Shown: piece by piece, positions 25,432 to 33,348 of the stretch | Layout: every line of letters begins with the position of its first letter | Numbering within the stretch: the first letter of the stretch is position 1 | NCBI GenBank assembly: GCA_002423125.1 | Contig: DIUW01000036.1 | Location: 1-38,175 of the forward strand | DNA: 38,175 nt | From: Legionellaceae bacterium UBA6148 | GTDB lineage: Bacteria; Pseudomonadota; Gammaproteobacteria; Legionellales; Legionellaceae | Direction of reading: 5' to 3' | Notes under the pieces: generated by a model | What the model was told of the DNA's origin: nothing | Seen by the model: only the letters and a program-made list of their open reading frames with translations | Database searches by the model: none | Position numbers and translations under genes: made by a program

Positions 25432-26080
25432 CATAGCGGGATTGGTTGGCGTTATCTTATTGACCATAGCAATCATCTGTTATCTTATCAGGCCCGTAAC
25501 CAACCTCAATTGGCGACGCCATATCGTTTGCGCCACAATACCTATTCTAATTTGGAAAGCGTCCTCATTAATAACAATATTACGAGGCATAACAGGAGAT
25601 TTGAGTATCTCGTCGGTTCTATTTCTGCTTTTGTTCTTATCCAATAATCTGAGTATCCGTCACAATCTGAAAATCAAAGACCTTTCGCAACCACCGCACT
25701 CGTCCACCCTCAATTACTTAATTTTGGCGTGTGGGGCAATAGTGCTTTATCCATTTGCGTTAGGTGTAGGACATATCGATACCTATCGTTTAGGATTTGG
25801 AAATACCTATTTTCTTATCCTTTTAGCATATGGCACAATAATCGCATACCGCAATAAATTACAACTAGTCGCATGGAGCATATTACTTGCCGTTGCGACA
25901 TGGACCATTGGCTGGTATGAATCAACTAATCTATGGGATTATCTTTTAGATCCATGGATATCCCTCTATGCAATAGGAATAGTAATCTGGGCTAGTGTAA
26001 AATACATGTATCATCAATGCGCTTATGGTTTACGATTTTTTAGATTAATCATCCATGCATCTCCAACATGTCATCGATAG
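25415..26080 (+). CDS. Small integral membrane protein of unknown function
   Basis: A 221-residue protein with about six to seven hydrophobic segments: near 8-25, 34-50, 62-75, 98-112, 125-140, 145-160 and 175-195. The motif Y-P-F-A-L-G-V-G-H-I-D-T-Y-R-L-G-F-G in the middle is distinctive. No enzyme signature was recognised. The ATG at 25415 has CGGAG 5 bases before it and overlaps the BNR gene, so it is the sixth and last gene of the coupled operon. The 3' end overlaps the convergent ArgD-like gene by 32 bases. Confidence 0.65.
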   Translation: MIRGTDIAGLVGVILLTIAIICYLIRPVTNLNWRRHIVCATIPILIWKASSLITILRGITGDLSISSVLFLLLFLSNNLSIRHNLKIKDLSQPPHSSTLNYLILACGAIVLYPFALGVGHIDTYRLGFGNTYFLILLAYGTIIAYRNKLQLVAWSILLAVATWTIGWYESTNLWDYLLDPWISLYAIGIVIWASVKYMYHQCAYGLRFFRLIIHASPTCHR

Positions 26081-27233
26081 TGGCACGCAATCGACAAACA
26101 ATCTCATCGGCTTCAGAATAAGAAAGAATGAGCGGTGGTAATAGACGAATAACCTTGTTGGCCACAACATTAAATAATAATCCGTGTTTGAGCCCCACTT
26201 TGACACTTTCTATCGCCTGACAAGTCAATTCAATCCCCAACATCAACCCTTTACCACGAATATCAACCACTAAGGGATGTTCCCTAAAGGTGCTCATTAA
26301 ACATAATTTTAAGTACTCTCCTATCCGCTGCGTATGAATTAAGAGATTATCATTTTCTATCGTTTCTAAAACAGCAAGACTAACCGCACAAGCAAAAGGA
26401 CTTCCTCCGAAAGTTGACCCGTGTTGGCCGGGCCCAAATAAATTACAGGCCACCCCTCGAGCCATACAAGCAGCAATAGGAATCCCATTCCCAAGCGCCT
26501 TCGCACTCGTCACAATATCAGGCTCAACCCCGTCGTGTTGATAAGCAAACCACTGCCCTGTCCGCCCTATACCGGTTTGTATTTCATCAACAATCATCAG
26601 TAAATTATGCTCATTGCAAAGAAGTCTAATTTTTTGCATATACTCCGATGTCACCAATTGGATACCACCATCTCCTTGCACGCATTCAAATAATATTGCA
26701 GTAAGATTCTTATCTTCGCGAATTTTTTTTTCTAATGCGTCGATATCGTTGAGAGGCAAATGAATAAATCCTGGCATTAAAGGTTCAAATCCTTGTTGAA
26801 TCCGTGTCGTACCAGTTGCACAAAGCGTAGCAAACGTCCGGCCATGAAATGAATTTTGCAATGTTATTATCGTCGGATTTGAAACTTTTTTCTTACGTGC
26901 AAACATTCGCGTCAATTTTATCGCCGTTTCATTGGCTTCCGCTCCTGAGTTGCAAAAATACACTTGCTCCATACCCGAAATACTGCATAATTTCGCAGCC
27001 AATTTTTTTTGATGAGGAATCTGAAATGTATTTGAGGTATGGAGAAGCTTCCTTGCTTGAGTAATAATAACTTCCGTCACCGCAGGATGAACATGCCCTA
27101 AATTACATACCGCTATGCCACTTAATGCGTCTAAGTATCGCCGCCCCTGCGTGTCCCAAAGCCAAACACCTTCTCCTCGCTCAAAAGCGATCGGCATTTG
27201 ATTAAAATAAGTAGGCATTAAATGACTGAACAT
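26049..27233 (-). CDS. Class III PLP aminotransferase, acetylornithine aminotransferase-like (ArgD)
   Basis: A 394-residue fold-type I, class III aminotransferase. The opening S-H-L-M-P-T-Y, G-E-G-V-W-L-W-D-T-Q-G-R-R-Y-L-D and N-S-G-A-E-A-N-E-T-A-I-K-L match ArgD proteins, and the PLP lysine lies in T-S-A-K-A-L-G-N-G. The usual E-P-x-Q-G-E-G-G segment reads E-C-V-Q-G-D-G-G, an unusual change close to the active site. By family it would make N-acetylornithine or succinyl-ornithine derivatives. By position it follows the ArnA-like decarboxylase with a 16-base overlap, so it may transaminate a nucleotide sugar. A start at 27218 (TAATG) would also work, but the 27233 start matches the family N-terminus. 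Confidence 0.85.
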   Translation of the reverse strand: MFSHLMPTYFNQMPIAFERGEGVWLWDTQGRRYLDALSGIAVCNLGHVHPAVTEVIITQARKLLHTSNTFQIPHQKKLAAKLCSISGMEQVYFCNSGAEANETAIKLTRMFARKKKVSNPTIITLQNSFHGRTFATLCATGTTRIQQGFEPLMPGFIHLPLNDIDALEKKIREDKNLTAILFECVQGDGGIQLVTSEYMQKIRLLCNEHNLLMIVDEIQTGIGRTGQWFAYQHDGVEPDIVTSAKALGNGIPIAACMARGVACNLFGPGQHGSTFGGSPFACAVSLAVLETIENDNLLIHTQRIGEYLKLCLMSTFREHPLVVDIRGKGLMLGIELTCQAIESVKVGLKHGLLFNVVANKVIRLLPPLILSYSEADEIVCRLRATIDDMLEMHG

Positions 27234-28279
27234 AATGCTTGTTGTGTTAATTCATAATGGGGGTTGGCAAGATGGTAATCTAATGTGCGGCGAACGGCTT
27301 GTTCCATATTATATTTAGGCTGCCAATCTAAATAACGTCGAGCCATCTCAATCGAAGGAACTCGACTTAAGATATCTTGATAGCCTATGCCATAATATTT
27401 CTCAGAAGAGACATGTATAATTTCAGTTTTAGACGCTAATTCGCGATACTGAGGATATGTGGAAACAAGTCGCAAAAGTAGCTCTGCAAGCTCACGAATA
27501 GATAAATCATTATAAGGATTACCTAAATTAAATATTCGCCGACTGGCCTCATTTTCTCGACGTTGAATAATCGTGATGAGTGCATCAATACCATCATCAA
27601 TATATGTAAAACATCGACGTTGCTCTCCACCATCCACAAGTTGGATGGTTTGTGAATGGAGTATATTACTAATAAATTGCGTAAGAACACGGGCAGATCC
27701 TTCTTTTTGTGTGAAAATGCTATCTAACTTAGCTCCAATCCAATTAAATGGTCGAAACAAGGTGTAGTTCAAACCTTGCTGTACTCCGTATGCATAAATC
27801 AATCGATCAAGTAATTGCTTACTACACGCATAGATCCAACGTTGCTTATGAATTGGCCCAAGAACTAAATTTGATTCATTTTCATCAAAGGAAAGGTCCT
27901 GACTCATCCCATAGACTTCTGATGTAGAAGGAAAAATAAGATGTTTTTTATAGCGAACACATTGACGCACAATTTCCAAATTTTCTTCAAAATCAAGTTC
28001 AAACACCTGCAATGGGTCGGTGATGTAAACACTGGGTGTCGCTATAGCAACTAAGGGTAAAATAACATCACATTTCTTTATATGATAACGAACCCATTCT
28101 TTGTTAATGGTAATATCCCCTTCAACAAAATGAAATCGTTCGTGGTGTATACATGATTCTAATTTCGAAGAATCAATATCCATCCCATAAATATGCCAAT
28201 CAGTGGTATTTAATATTCGCTCACTCAAACTACTACCAATAAAACCATTTACGCCTAAGATCAATATGCTCGTTATCAT
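27218..28279 (-). CDS. UDP-glucuronate C4-oxidative decarboxylase, stand-alone ArnA C-terminal domain
   Basis: A 353-residue NAD-dependent SDR matching the dehydrogenase half of ArnA (E. coli residues about 315-660). It oxidises and decarboxylates UDP-glucuronate to the 4-keto pentose UDP-Ara4O. It has a Rossmann motif G-V-N-G-F-I-G near residue 9, F-P-S-T-S-E-V-Y-G-M with the catalytic Ser-Glu, I-Y-A-C-S-K-Q-L-L-D-R with Y-x3-K, F-R-P-F-N-W-I-G, and the arginine before P-S-I near residue 310 that ArnA needs for decarboxylation. The formyltransferase domain of ArnA is absent. It overlaps arnC by 4 bases and the aminotransferase by 16. Confidence 0.88.
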   Translation of the reverse strand: MITSILILGVNGFIGSSLSERILNTTDWHIYGMDIDSSKLESCIHHERFHFVEGDITINKEWVRYHIKKCDVILPLVAIATPSVYITDPLQVFELDFEENLEIVRQCVRYKKHLIFPSTSEVYGMSQDLSFDENESNLVLGPIHKQRWIYACSKQLLDRLIYAYGVQQGLNYTLFRPFNWIGAKLDSIFTQKEGSARVLTQFISNILHSQTIQLVDGGEQRRCFTYIDDGIDALITIIQRRENEASRRIFNLGNPYNDLSIRELAELLLRLVSTYPQYRELASKTEIIHVSSEKYYGIGYQDILSRVPSIEMARRYLDWQPKYNMEQAVRRTLDYHLANPHYELTQQALCSVI

Positions 28280-29235
28280 TGAATATGGACCTCTCCAGTC
28301 GTTGATTTTGCAAGAATATCACGAATAATAAACCGAGGCCGTTTACGAACATCTTCATGAATACGCCCAATATATTCACCAATAATACCAAGCCCCATGA
28401 TTAAGATACCTATTAGAAAATATAAAATTGCAAATAATGTAAATGCTCCTTCAAGTTCTGGTCCATATAAAACTCGATGCACCATTATGTATAGAAACAG
28501 GCCAATGCTTAATAGAGCCACAACAAATCCCGTAATGGTAAAAAATTCTAATGGTGCTCTGGAAAAATTAGCAAAGAAATCAAAATTATAACGCAGCAAT
28601 TTATAAAAATTATATTTTGATTTCCCTCCTTCACGTGGGGCATGGCGCACAGCAACATCGGTCGGGTTTCCTGCAAAGCTCACTGCCAATGCCGGAATAA
28701 AGGTTGAACATTCCTGACAATTGATCATTCTCATGACAACATCGCGCCGATAGGCTCGTAGCATACATCCTTCATCTTTCATCTGGATTTGTGTAAATAC
28801 AGTACGTAACCAATTATGTAACCGTGAAAGCCCGATACGCCATAACTTATCTTGTCGATGTTCACGATAACCACCAACAACATCATGCCCTGCCGTTATT
28901 TTATCCAGTAATAGACCAATATCTTCAGGATAATTTTGTAAATCCGCATCCATGGTCATCACAACAGCACCGTGAGAGTTCTCAAATCCAGCCATGATGG
29001 CCATATGTTGCCCATAATTTCGGTTCAATTCAATCACACAAATATTCTCTGGCCGCTGCTGATAGAATTGTTTTAATAGTACGGTCGATCGATCACGACT
29101 ACCATCATTAATAAAAATGACTTCAAATGATTGGTTTAAACCATCGAGCACGGGCATCAAACGTCGATACAAATTCTCTAACGAATCCTCTTCATTATAA
29201 ACGGGAATAACGACACTTAAACAAAGATTTTCCAT
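28276..29235 (-). CDS. arnC: Polyprenyl-phosphate aminosugar transferase ArnC
   Basis: A 319-residue GT2 membrane enzyme (E. coli ArnC 322) that moves a 4-formamido-arabinose type sugar from UDP to undecaprenyl phosphate. The GT-A domain has V-V-I-P-V-Y-N-E-E, D-A-D-L-Q-N-Y-P-E-D and E-L-N-R-N-Y-G-Q-H. The ArnC-like G-C-M-L-R-A-Y-R-R and E-C-S-T-F-I-P-A-L-A follow, then two C-terminal helices and G-E-Y-I-G-R-I-H-E-D-V-R-K-R-P. The true sugar is uncertain because the formyltransferase is missing; GT2 relatives such as Francisella FlmF use other sugars. It follows arnT by 38 bases. Confidence 0.87.
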   Translation of the reverse strand: MENLCLSVVIPVYNEEDSLENLYRRLMPVLDGLNQSFEVIFINDGSRDRSTVLLKQFYQQRPENICVIELNRNYGQHMAIMAGFENSHGAVVMTMDADLQNYPEDIGLLLDKITAGHDVVGGYREHRQDKLWRIGLSRLHNWLRTVFTQIQMKDEGCMLRAYRRDVVMRMINCQECSTFIPALAVSFAGNPTDVAVRHAPREGGKSKYNFYKLLRYNFDFFANFSRAPLEFFTITGFVVALLSIGLFLYIMVHRVLYGPELEGAFTLFAILYFLIGILIMGLGIIGEYIGRIHEDVRKRPRFIIRDILAKSTTGEVHIQ

Positions 29236-29273
29236 TCCATACCTCTTTGAAACTCACATTACATTCAGTTTGC

Positions 29274-31004
29274 TTATGCAAGATTTTTATTTGTAATCAA
29301 CACTCCACCGGCAACTGCTTTAATCAGATGGCATTGTTGCTTGGCATCACTACAAAAGTCTTGATAATACCGCTGACGCATTACCACATATAAATGCTGA
29401 TTACTGAACCAGCGATCTTTAAAAGCCATCTTATCAATTAACAAATATTTAGCATCTGATTGATGATTGAATCCAAACGAGAGTTCATTTTGCCAATCAA
29501 CAATGGTTACTAAATGATCCAAATAATAAGGCAGATCTTGTTCATAATTTCCATAATTGACAACCAATGCATTCGGGTGATCTTTAAGTAATGTTTTAAT
29601 TGTTACAGCAAGAGACTTAACAGATAGCTCATTCCCAGATGCAATAAGTTGCAATAATAATATTAAAAACAAATAGGTAGGCAACAATATAGCAATAAAA
29701 ACATGCCGCATTGAACCACGACGAACGGAAATAAAAATCATAACTCCACTTGAAATTGCAACAATGAGTTCAATAAATGACAGCCATTGATATGTGTTTG
29801 AAATAATCTGAGTATCATGAAACGAAGGATATAAAATACAGCCAATGCTAGTTGTTAATTGCACAATAACAAGCAATATAACACTAATTCGTTGGGATTT
29901 GTTTAATTTATCATGCCAATATTTATCAAAATATTGAGCAATTAATATTGAAATAGGAGGTAATGTCGGCAATAAATAGGGCACTAAAATCGAATGTGAT
30001 GCAGAAAAAAACAAAAAAATGGCCAGCGACCAAATTAATAAATATACATCACAAGATTTACTTTGAAACTCAACCCATAATGTTGACCATCGACAACGCA
30101 TCTTTTGCAATATAGCAATTAAACCATCACTCAAGAAAATAGCGGTGATACTTTGAGGCAACCACACTCCCCAAGGAAATAAAGCTAAAAAAAACGCAAA
30201 ACAATACATAACAACGCTCATTTCACGATCGGCAATAGGCATTGCATAACGAGCAACCTGCTGCTCAATGAAATAGAAATGTAAAAACCCAGGAATTTCT
30301 TTCTGAACAACAATCAACCAAGGAAGAGCAATACTCAGAACAATGAAAGTGCCAAGCCATAATTGCATTTTTTTCAATACTTGCCACTGCCTAGTCAGTA
30401 CAATCCAAACTCCAATAATTAGTCCCGGGAGAACTATTCCTATTAATCCTTTTGTCATGATTGCTAGCCCAGAAAACAAGTAGGCAAGACAGAATAATGT
30501 ATTACGTGACATTCCTACAGGCAGGTGCAACGATAAAAGAAAACAACATAAACTCGTTGTCAAAAAAAAAGTAAGGGGCATATCCGTCGTTACAAGATGA
30601 CTTAAAATAAAATGCAATAGACAACTTGACAAAATAAGGGCAGAAAGAATAGCAATACGTCGATTATAGAGTTTCAGGGCCGTAAAATAAATAATTAAAC
30701 AAGTCAGATCGCCCAATACAGCATCCATTGAACGAACAGCCCATTCGCTGTTGCCAAATAGCGCCATAACTAAAGCATTTATCCAATAAGAAAGCGGCGG
30801 CTTTTCAAGATAAATAACTCCATTCAAATGAGGAATTACAAATTGATGCGTCGACAACATTTCTCGAGCAATTTCTGCATAACGACTCTCATCTGGAATG
30901 AATAAGGGGTAAGCTCCCAGCATGGAAAAATTAATAAATCCAATGAGTATTATTAAAAATAAGAAATCAATCCACTTATTATCAAATAAAGAAACCGATT
31001 TCAT
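29274..31004 (-). CDS. arnT: ArnT-type lipid A aminosugar transferase (paralogue C)
   Basis: A 576-residue polytopic GT39 enzyme (E. coli ArnT 550) that transfers L-Ara4N or a similar sugar from the lipid carrier to lipid A phosphate. The first periplasmic loop has I-P-D-E-S-R-Y-A-E-I-A-R-E-M with the D-E pair, then I-P-H-L-N-G-V-I-Y-L-E-K-P-P-L-S-Y-W, closely matching E. coli ArnT. About twelve helices precede a C-terminal soluble domain. It is the first gene of the minus-strand arn-like operon, divergent from the sulfatase-type gene across 249 bases. It is the closest of the three GT39 paralogues to true ArnT. Confidence 0.88.
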   Translation of the reverse strand: MKSVSLFDNKWIDFLFLIILIGFINFSMLGAYPLFIPDESRYAEIAREMLSTHQFVIPHLNGVIYLEKPPLSYWINALVMALFGNSEWAVRSMDAVLGDLTCLIIYFTALKLYNRRIAILSALILSSCLLHFILSHLVTTDMPLTFFLTTSLCCFLLSLHLPVGMSRNTLFCLAYLFSGLAIMTKGLIGIVLPGLIIGVWIVLTRQWQVLKKMQLWLGTFIVLSIALPWLIVVQKEIPGFLHFYFIEQQVARYAMPIADREMSVVMYCFAFFLALFPWGVWLPQSITAIFLSDGLIAILQKMRCRWSTLWVEFQSKSCDVYLLIWSLAIFLFFSASHSILVPYLLPTLPPISILIAQYFDKYWHDKLNKSQRISVILLVIVQLTTSIGCILYPSFHDTQIISNTYQWLSFIELIVAISSGVMIFISVRRGSMRHVFIAILLPTYLFLILLLQLIASGNELSVKSLAVTIKTLLKDHPNALVVNYGNYEQDLPYYLDHLVTIVDWQNELSFGFNHQSDAKYLLIDKMAFKDRWFSNQHLYVVMRQRYYQDFCSDAKQQCHLIKAVAGGVLITNKNLA

Positions 31005-31082
31005 TATTCACTATCCCGTCCATCAATTGAAGTAAATAGTCACTTTTTATGAATTTCCGAATTGCATCTCGGCAATGACAAT

Positions 31083-31109
31083 CCTTGCAGAGACCAGCAC
31101 TCTACAAGG
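31083..31109. promoter_or_regulatory. Imperfect 10-bp inverted repeat in the arnT-sulfatase divergent region
   Basis: CCTTGCAGAG (31083-31092) and CTCTACAAGG (31100-31109) pair at nine of ten positions with a 7-base loop. No T-run follows on either strand. The site lies about 80 bases before arnT and 145 before the plus-strand gene. It could be an operator for envelope-stress control; arn operons elsewhere are often PmrA/PhoP targets, but no PmrA box was recognised. Confidence 0.35.
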
Positions 31110-31190
31110 GAAGATCATGTTTGTCAATGGTCAAATTTAAATCAATATAGATAAAATTTGTGTCAATTATTTTAGCACTCTCATTCGAAA

Positions 31191-31219
31191 TAACATGTGT
31201 AGGCTATTACTGGTATAAT
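31191..31219 (+). promoter_or_regulatory. Extended -10 promoter for the sulfatase-type gene
   Basis: TATAAT at 31214-31219 is a perfect -10, preceded by TG one base upstream (31211-31212), which makes an extended -10. A weak -35, TAACAT, sits at 31191-31196 with 17-base spacing. Transcription would begin near 31226, about 28 bases before the ATG at 31254. Confidence 0.6.
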
Positions 31220-31253
31220 GGGGATTTAAATTGAATAGTGAACAAATCTTTTA

Positions 31254-33263
31254 ATGCATCCTCAAATCATTCGACTAGTTGCTATTTTTCTCAATAAAAC
31301 CCTCCGGAGCCTTATCCGTGCATGGTTACTCATTATCCCATTAACGCTGGTTTTGTCGATCTTCCGCTCGGGTCAAATCATCCATTCCTGGCCAGCTGGA
31401 TATTCGGTTCCAACCGTTGATGTGCTAGTTGCATTATTCCAAGGTTTCCGATTTGACTTAAAAGAAAGTGCCACGGCAGGGTTCTTGCTACTATGCGTTT
31501 TCCCTTGGGTAAACCACGCCACCTATCGATACATCACAACTACACTTACTTTTATATTCATATTATTTTCCATGATCAATATGCATTATTTCAGTTTTTA
31601 CAAAACACCAATTGATTCCCTAATATTTGGATTAATAGAAGATGACACATCGGCTGTACTCAAAACCATCTGGCATGACTTCCCCGTCATTACATCACTT
31701 ATATTCGTCATCGCGTTGACATGGTTCAGCAAGTCATTGCACCAATACCTCTTAACATATGTCCAACCAGATATCGCGTTAATTCACCACTCCCCATGGA
31801 TACGCAGCACATTCATTCTTATGGCTTTATGCAGCCTGTTGTTTGCAGGGAAGGGCACCTTGCGCGCGATGCCCTTAGAAAGTCAGAATCTCACAGTAAC
31901 TACGTCACAGTTTCTTAATGACATGATTCCAAATGGCGTCATTGCGCTAATATTCGCGTGGGACAATCGTCGCCAATCAGAAAATTTGCAAGACCCGCTC
32001 ATAAGGCTAAAGGCCATGGGTTTTAACGCAGCTCGTGACGCTGCTAAAGAATTGGGATTACCATGTCACAATGATGAAGAAATTAAAATGGCATTAACCA
32101 ATCATACTCGACGCCCCCAAAACACCGTCAAAAAAAATCTAGTGTTTTTTTTAATGGAGTCATGGAGTGCAGAACCCATGCTATATCACAGTCCACAATT
32201 TGATGTATTGGGACACTTAGCGCCAACACTTGATAAAGCGTGTCACTTTTCTAACTTTGATTCGGCTAATGCAGGAACCCATCCTTCTCTAGAGGCTCTT
32301 TTATTTTCCTCACCCATTACACCTTTAACCTTAGGCCGTATTGGTCGTAAGCCTATTCCTTGGTCAATTGCAACGATTGCGCACGATGCAGGCTACCAAA
32401 CACTATTTGTATCATCAGTGCGATCGGGCTGGCGTGATCTCAATCGGGTCATGAAAATTCAAGGATTTGATGAAATTATCGATGCAAATTCGCTCAAAAA
32501 AATTTACCCACAAGCCACTCTAGGCATCTGGGGTGTTTGGGATGAGTATGTCTTCAAATACCTTAAAACACGACTCAATAAGCCATCTAAAAAACCATTA
32601 TTTGTGTTTGTGCTCACCTCAACAAATCACCCACCATATGACCTGCCTGTCAACTATAAACGCGTGTCACGCAACATGGCCCATTGGAAAGGCGAAACAA
32701 ATTCAGACACACTTATTCCTAATTTAGATACGTATCACTATGCCGCTGATCTTTTAGGGCGCTTTGTACAGGATATGCAAACTGGGCATCACAAGAAAGA
32801 CACGATCATCGCCGCTACTGGTGATCACAATGTACGCTCTTTTGGTGTGTATGCCGAAGAAAAACGTCGATATTTGATACATCAAGTACCATTTATTATT
32901 TGGGGCGATAAACTTAAATGTGGCAATCAACTAGACAAACCCGCAAGTCACCAAGATATATTCACTACGTTATTCCCACTAGTTGGCATAGATGGGCCAT
33001 ATATCAATTCCGGACGAAATTTACTCAGCGCCAATAATTTTAAGCATACCCAACCAATAGCTCTATTCTTTACTGGCGAAGCACGCGATACACAAGGCAT
33101 GTGGCAACTTGGAAACCCAAACAGTTTTGTCTGTACTTCATCCAAACCAATTAAACACTGTAAATTCAATGCTAAAAACGACAAGCAAGAACGGGCTCGT
33201 TATGCTCTACTTGACTGGAATATTCGCTACTCGCTTCAAAAACACAACCAGAGCACTCATTAA
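31254..33263 (+). CDS. LtaS/sulfatase-family membrane phosphotransferase
   Basis: A 669-residue protein with about five N-terminal helices (to about residue 205) and a C-terminal alkaline phosphatase/sulfatase domain on the periplasmic side. Metal and catalytic residues are visible: F-F-L-M-E-S-W-S-A-E, nucleophile Thr in S-A-N-A-G-T-H-P-S-L, and G-D-H-N-V-R. This is the LtaS/OpgB/EptA-type layout, using phosphatidylglycerol or phosphatidylethanolamine as donor to add phosphoglycerol or phosphoethanolamine to a glycan or lipid A. The early helix layout and D-S-I-x-F-G-L segment favour the LtaS/phosphoglycerol side, but the substrate is not certain. It is divergent from the arn-like operon. 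Confidence 0.83.
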   Translation: MHPQIIRLVAIFLNKTLRSLIRAWLLIIPLTLVLSIFRSGQIIHSWPAGYSVPTVDVLVALFQGFRFDLKESATAGFLLLCVFPWVNHATYRYITTTLTFIFILFSMINMHYFSFYKTPIDSLIFGLIEDDTSAVLKTIWHDFPVITSLIFVIALTWFSKSLHQYLLTYVQPDIALIHHSPWIRSTFILMALCSLLFAGKGTLRAMPLESQNLTVTTSQFLNDMIPNGVIALIFAWDNRRQSENLQDPLIRLKAMGFNAARDAAKELGLPCHNDEEIKMALTNHTRRPQNTVKKNLVFFLMESWSAEPMLYHSPQFDVLGHLAPTLDKACHFSNFDSANAGTHPSLEALLFSSPITPLTLGRIGRKPIPWSIATIAHDAGYQTLFVSSVRSGWRDLNRVMKIQGFDEIIDANSLKKIYPQATLGIWGVWDEYVFKYLKTRLNKPSKKPLFVFVLTSTNHPPYDLPVNYKRVSRNMAHWKGETNSDTLIPNLDTYHYAADLLGRFVQDMQTGHHKKDTIIAATGDHNVRSFGVYAEEKRRYLIHQVPFIIWGDKLKCGNQLDKPASHQDIFTTLFPLVGIDGPYINSGRNLLSANNFKHTQPIALFFTGEARDTQGMWQLGNPNSFVCTSSKPIKHCKFNAKNDKQERARYALLDWNIRYSLQKHNQSTH

Positions 33264-33348
33264 TCCACAAGTTTCGCTCTTAGTTCATGCACATTTCCTA
33301 AATATTGATAATTAATAAGTGCTCATCTTATGAAAATGCGAAACTCAA

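Noticed and set aside
33270..33345. AGTTTCGC and GCGAAACT inverted repeat between the sulfatase-type gene and lpxB
   Set aside because: The 60-base loop and lack of T-run make a functional terminator doubtful; could be chance.
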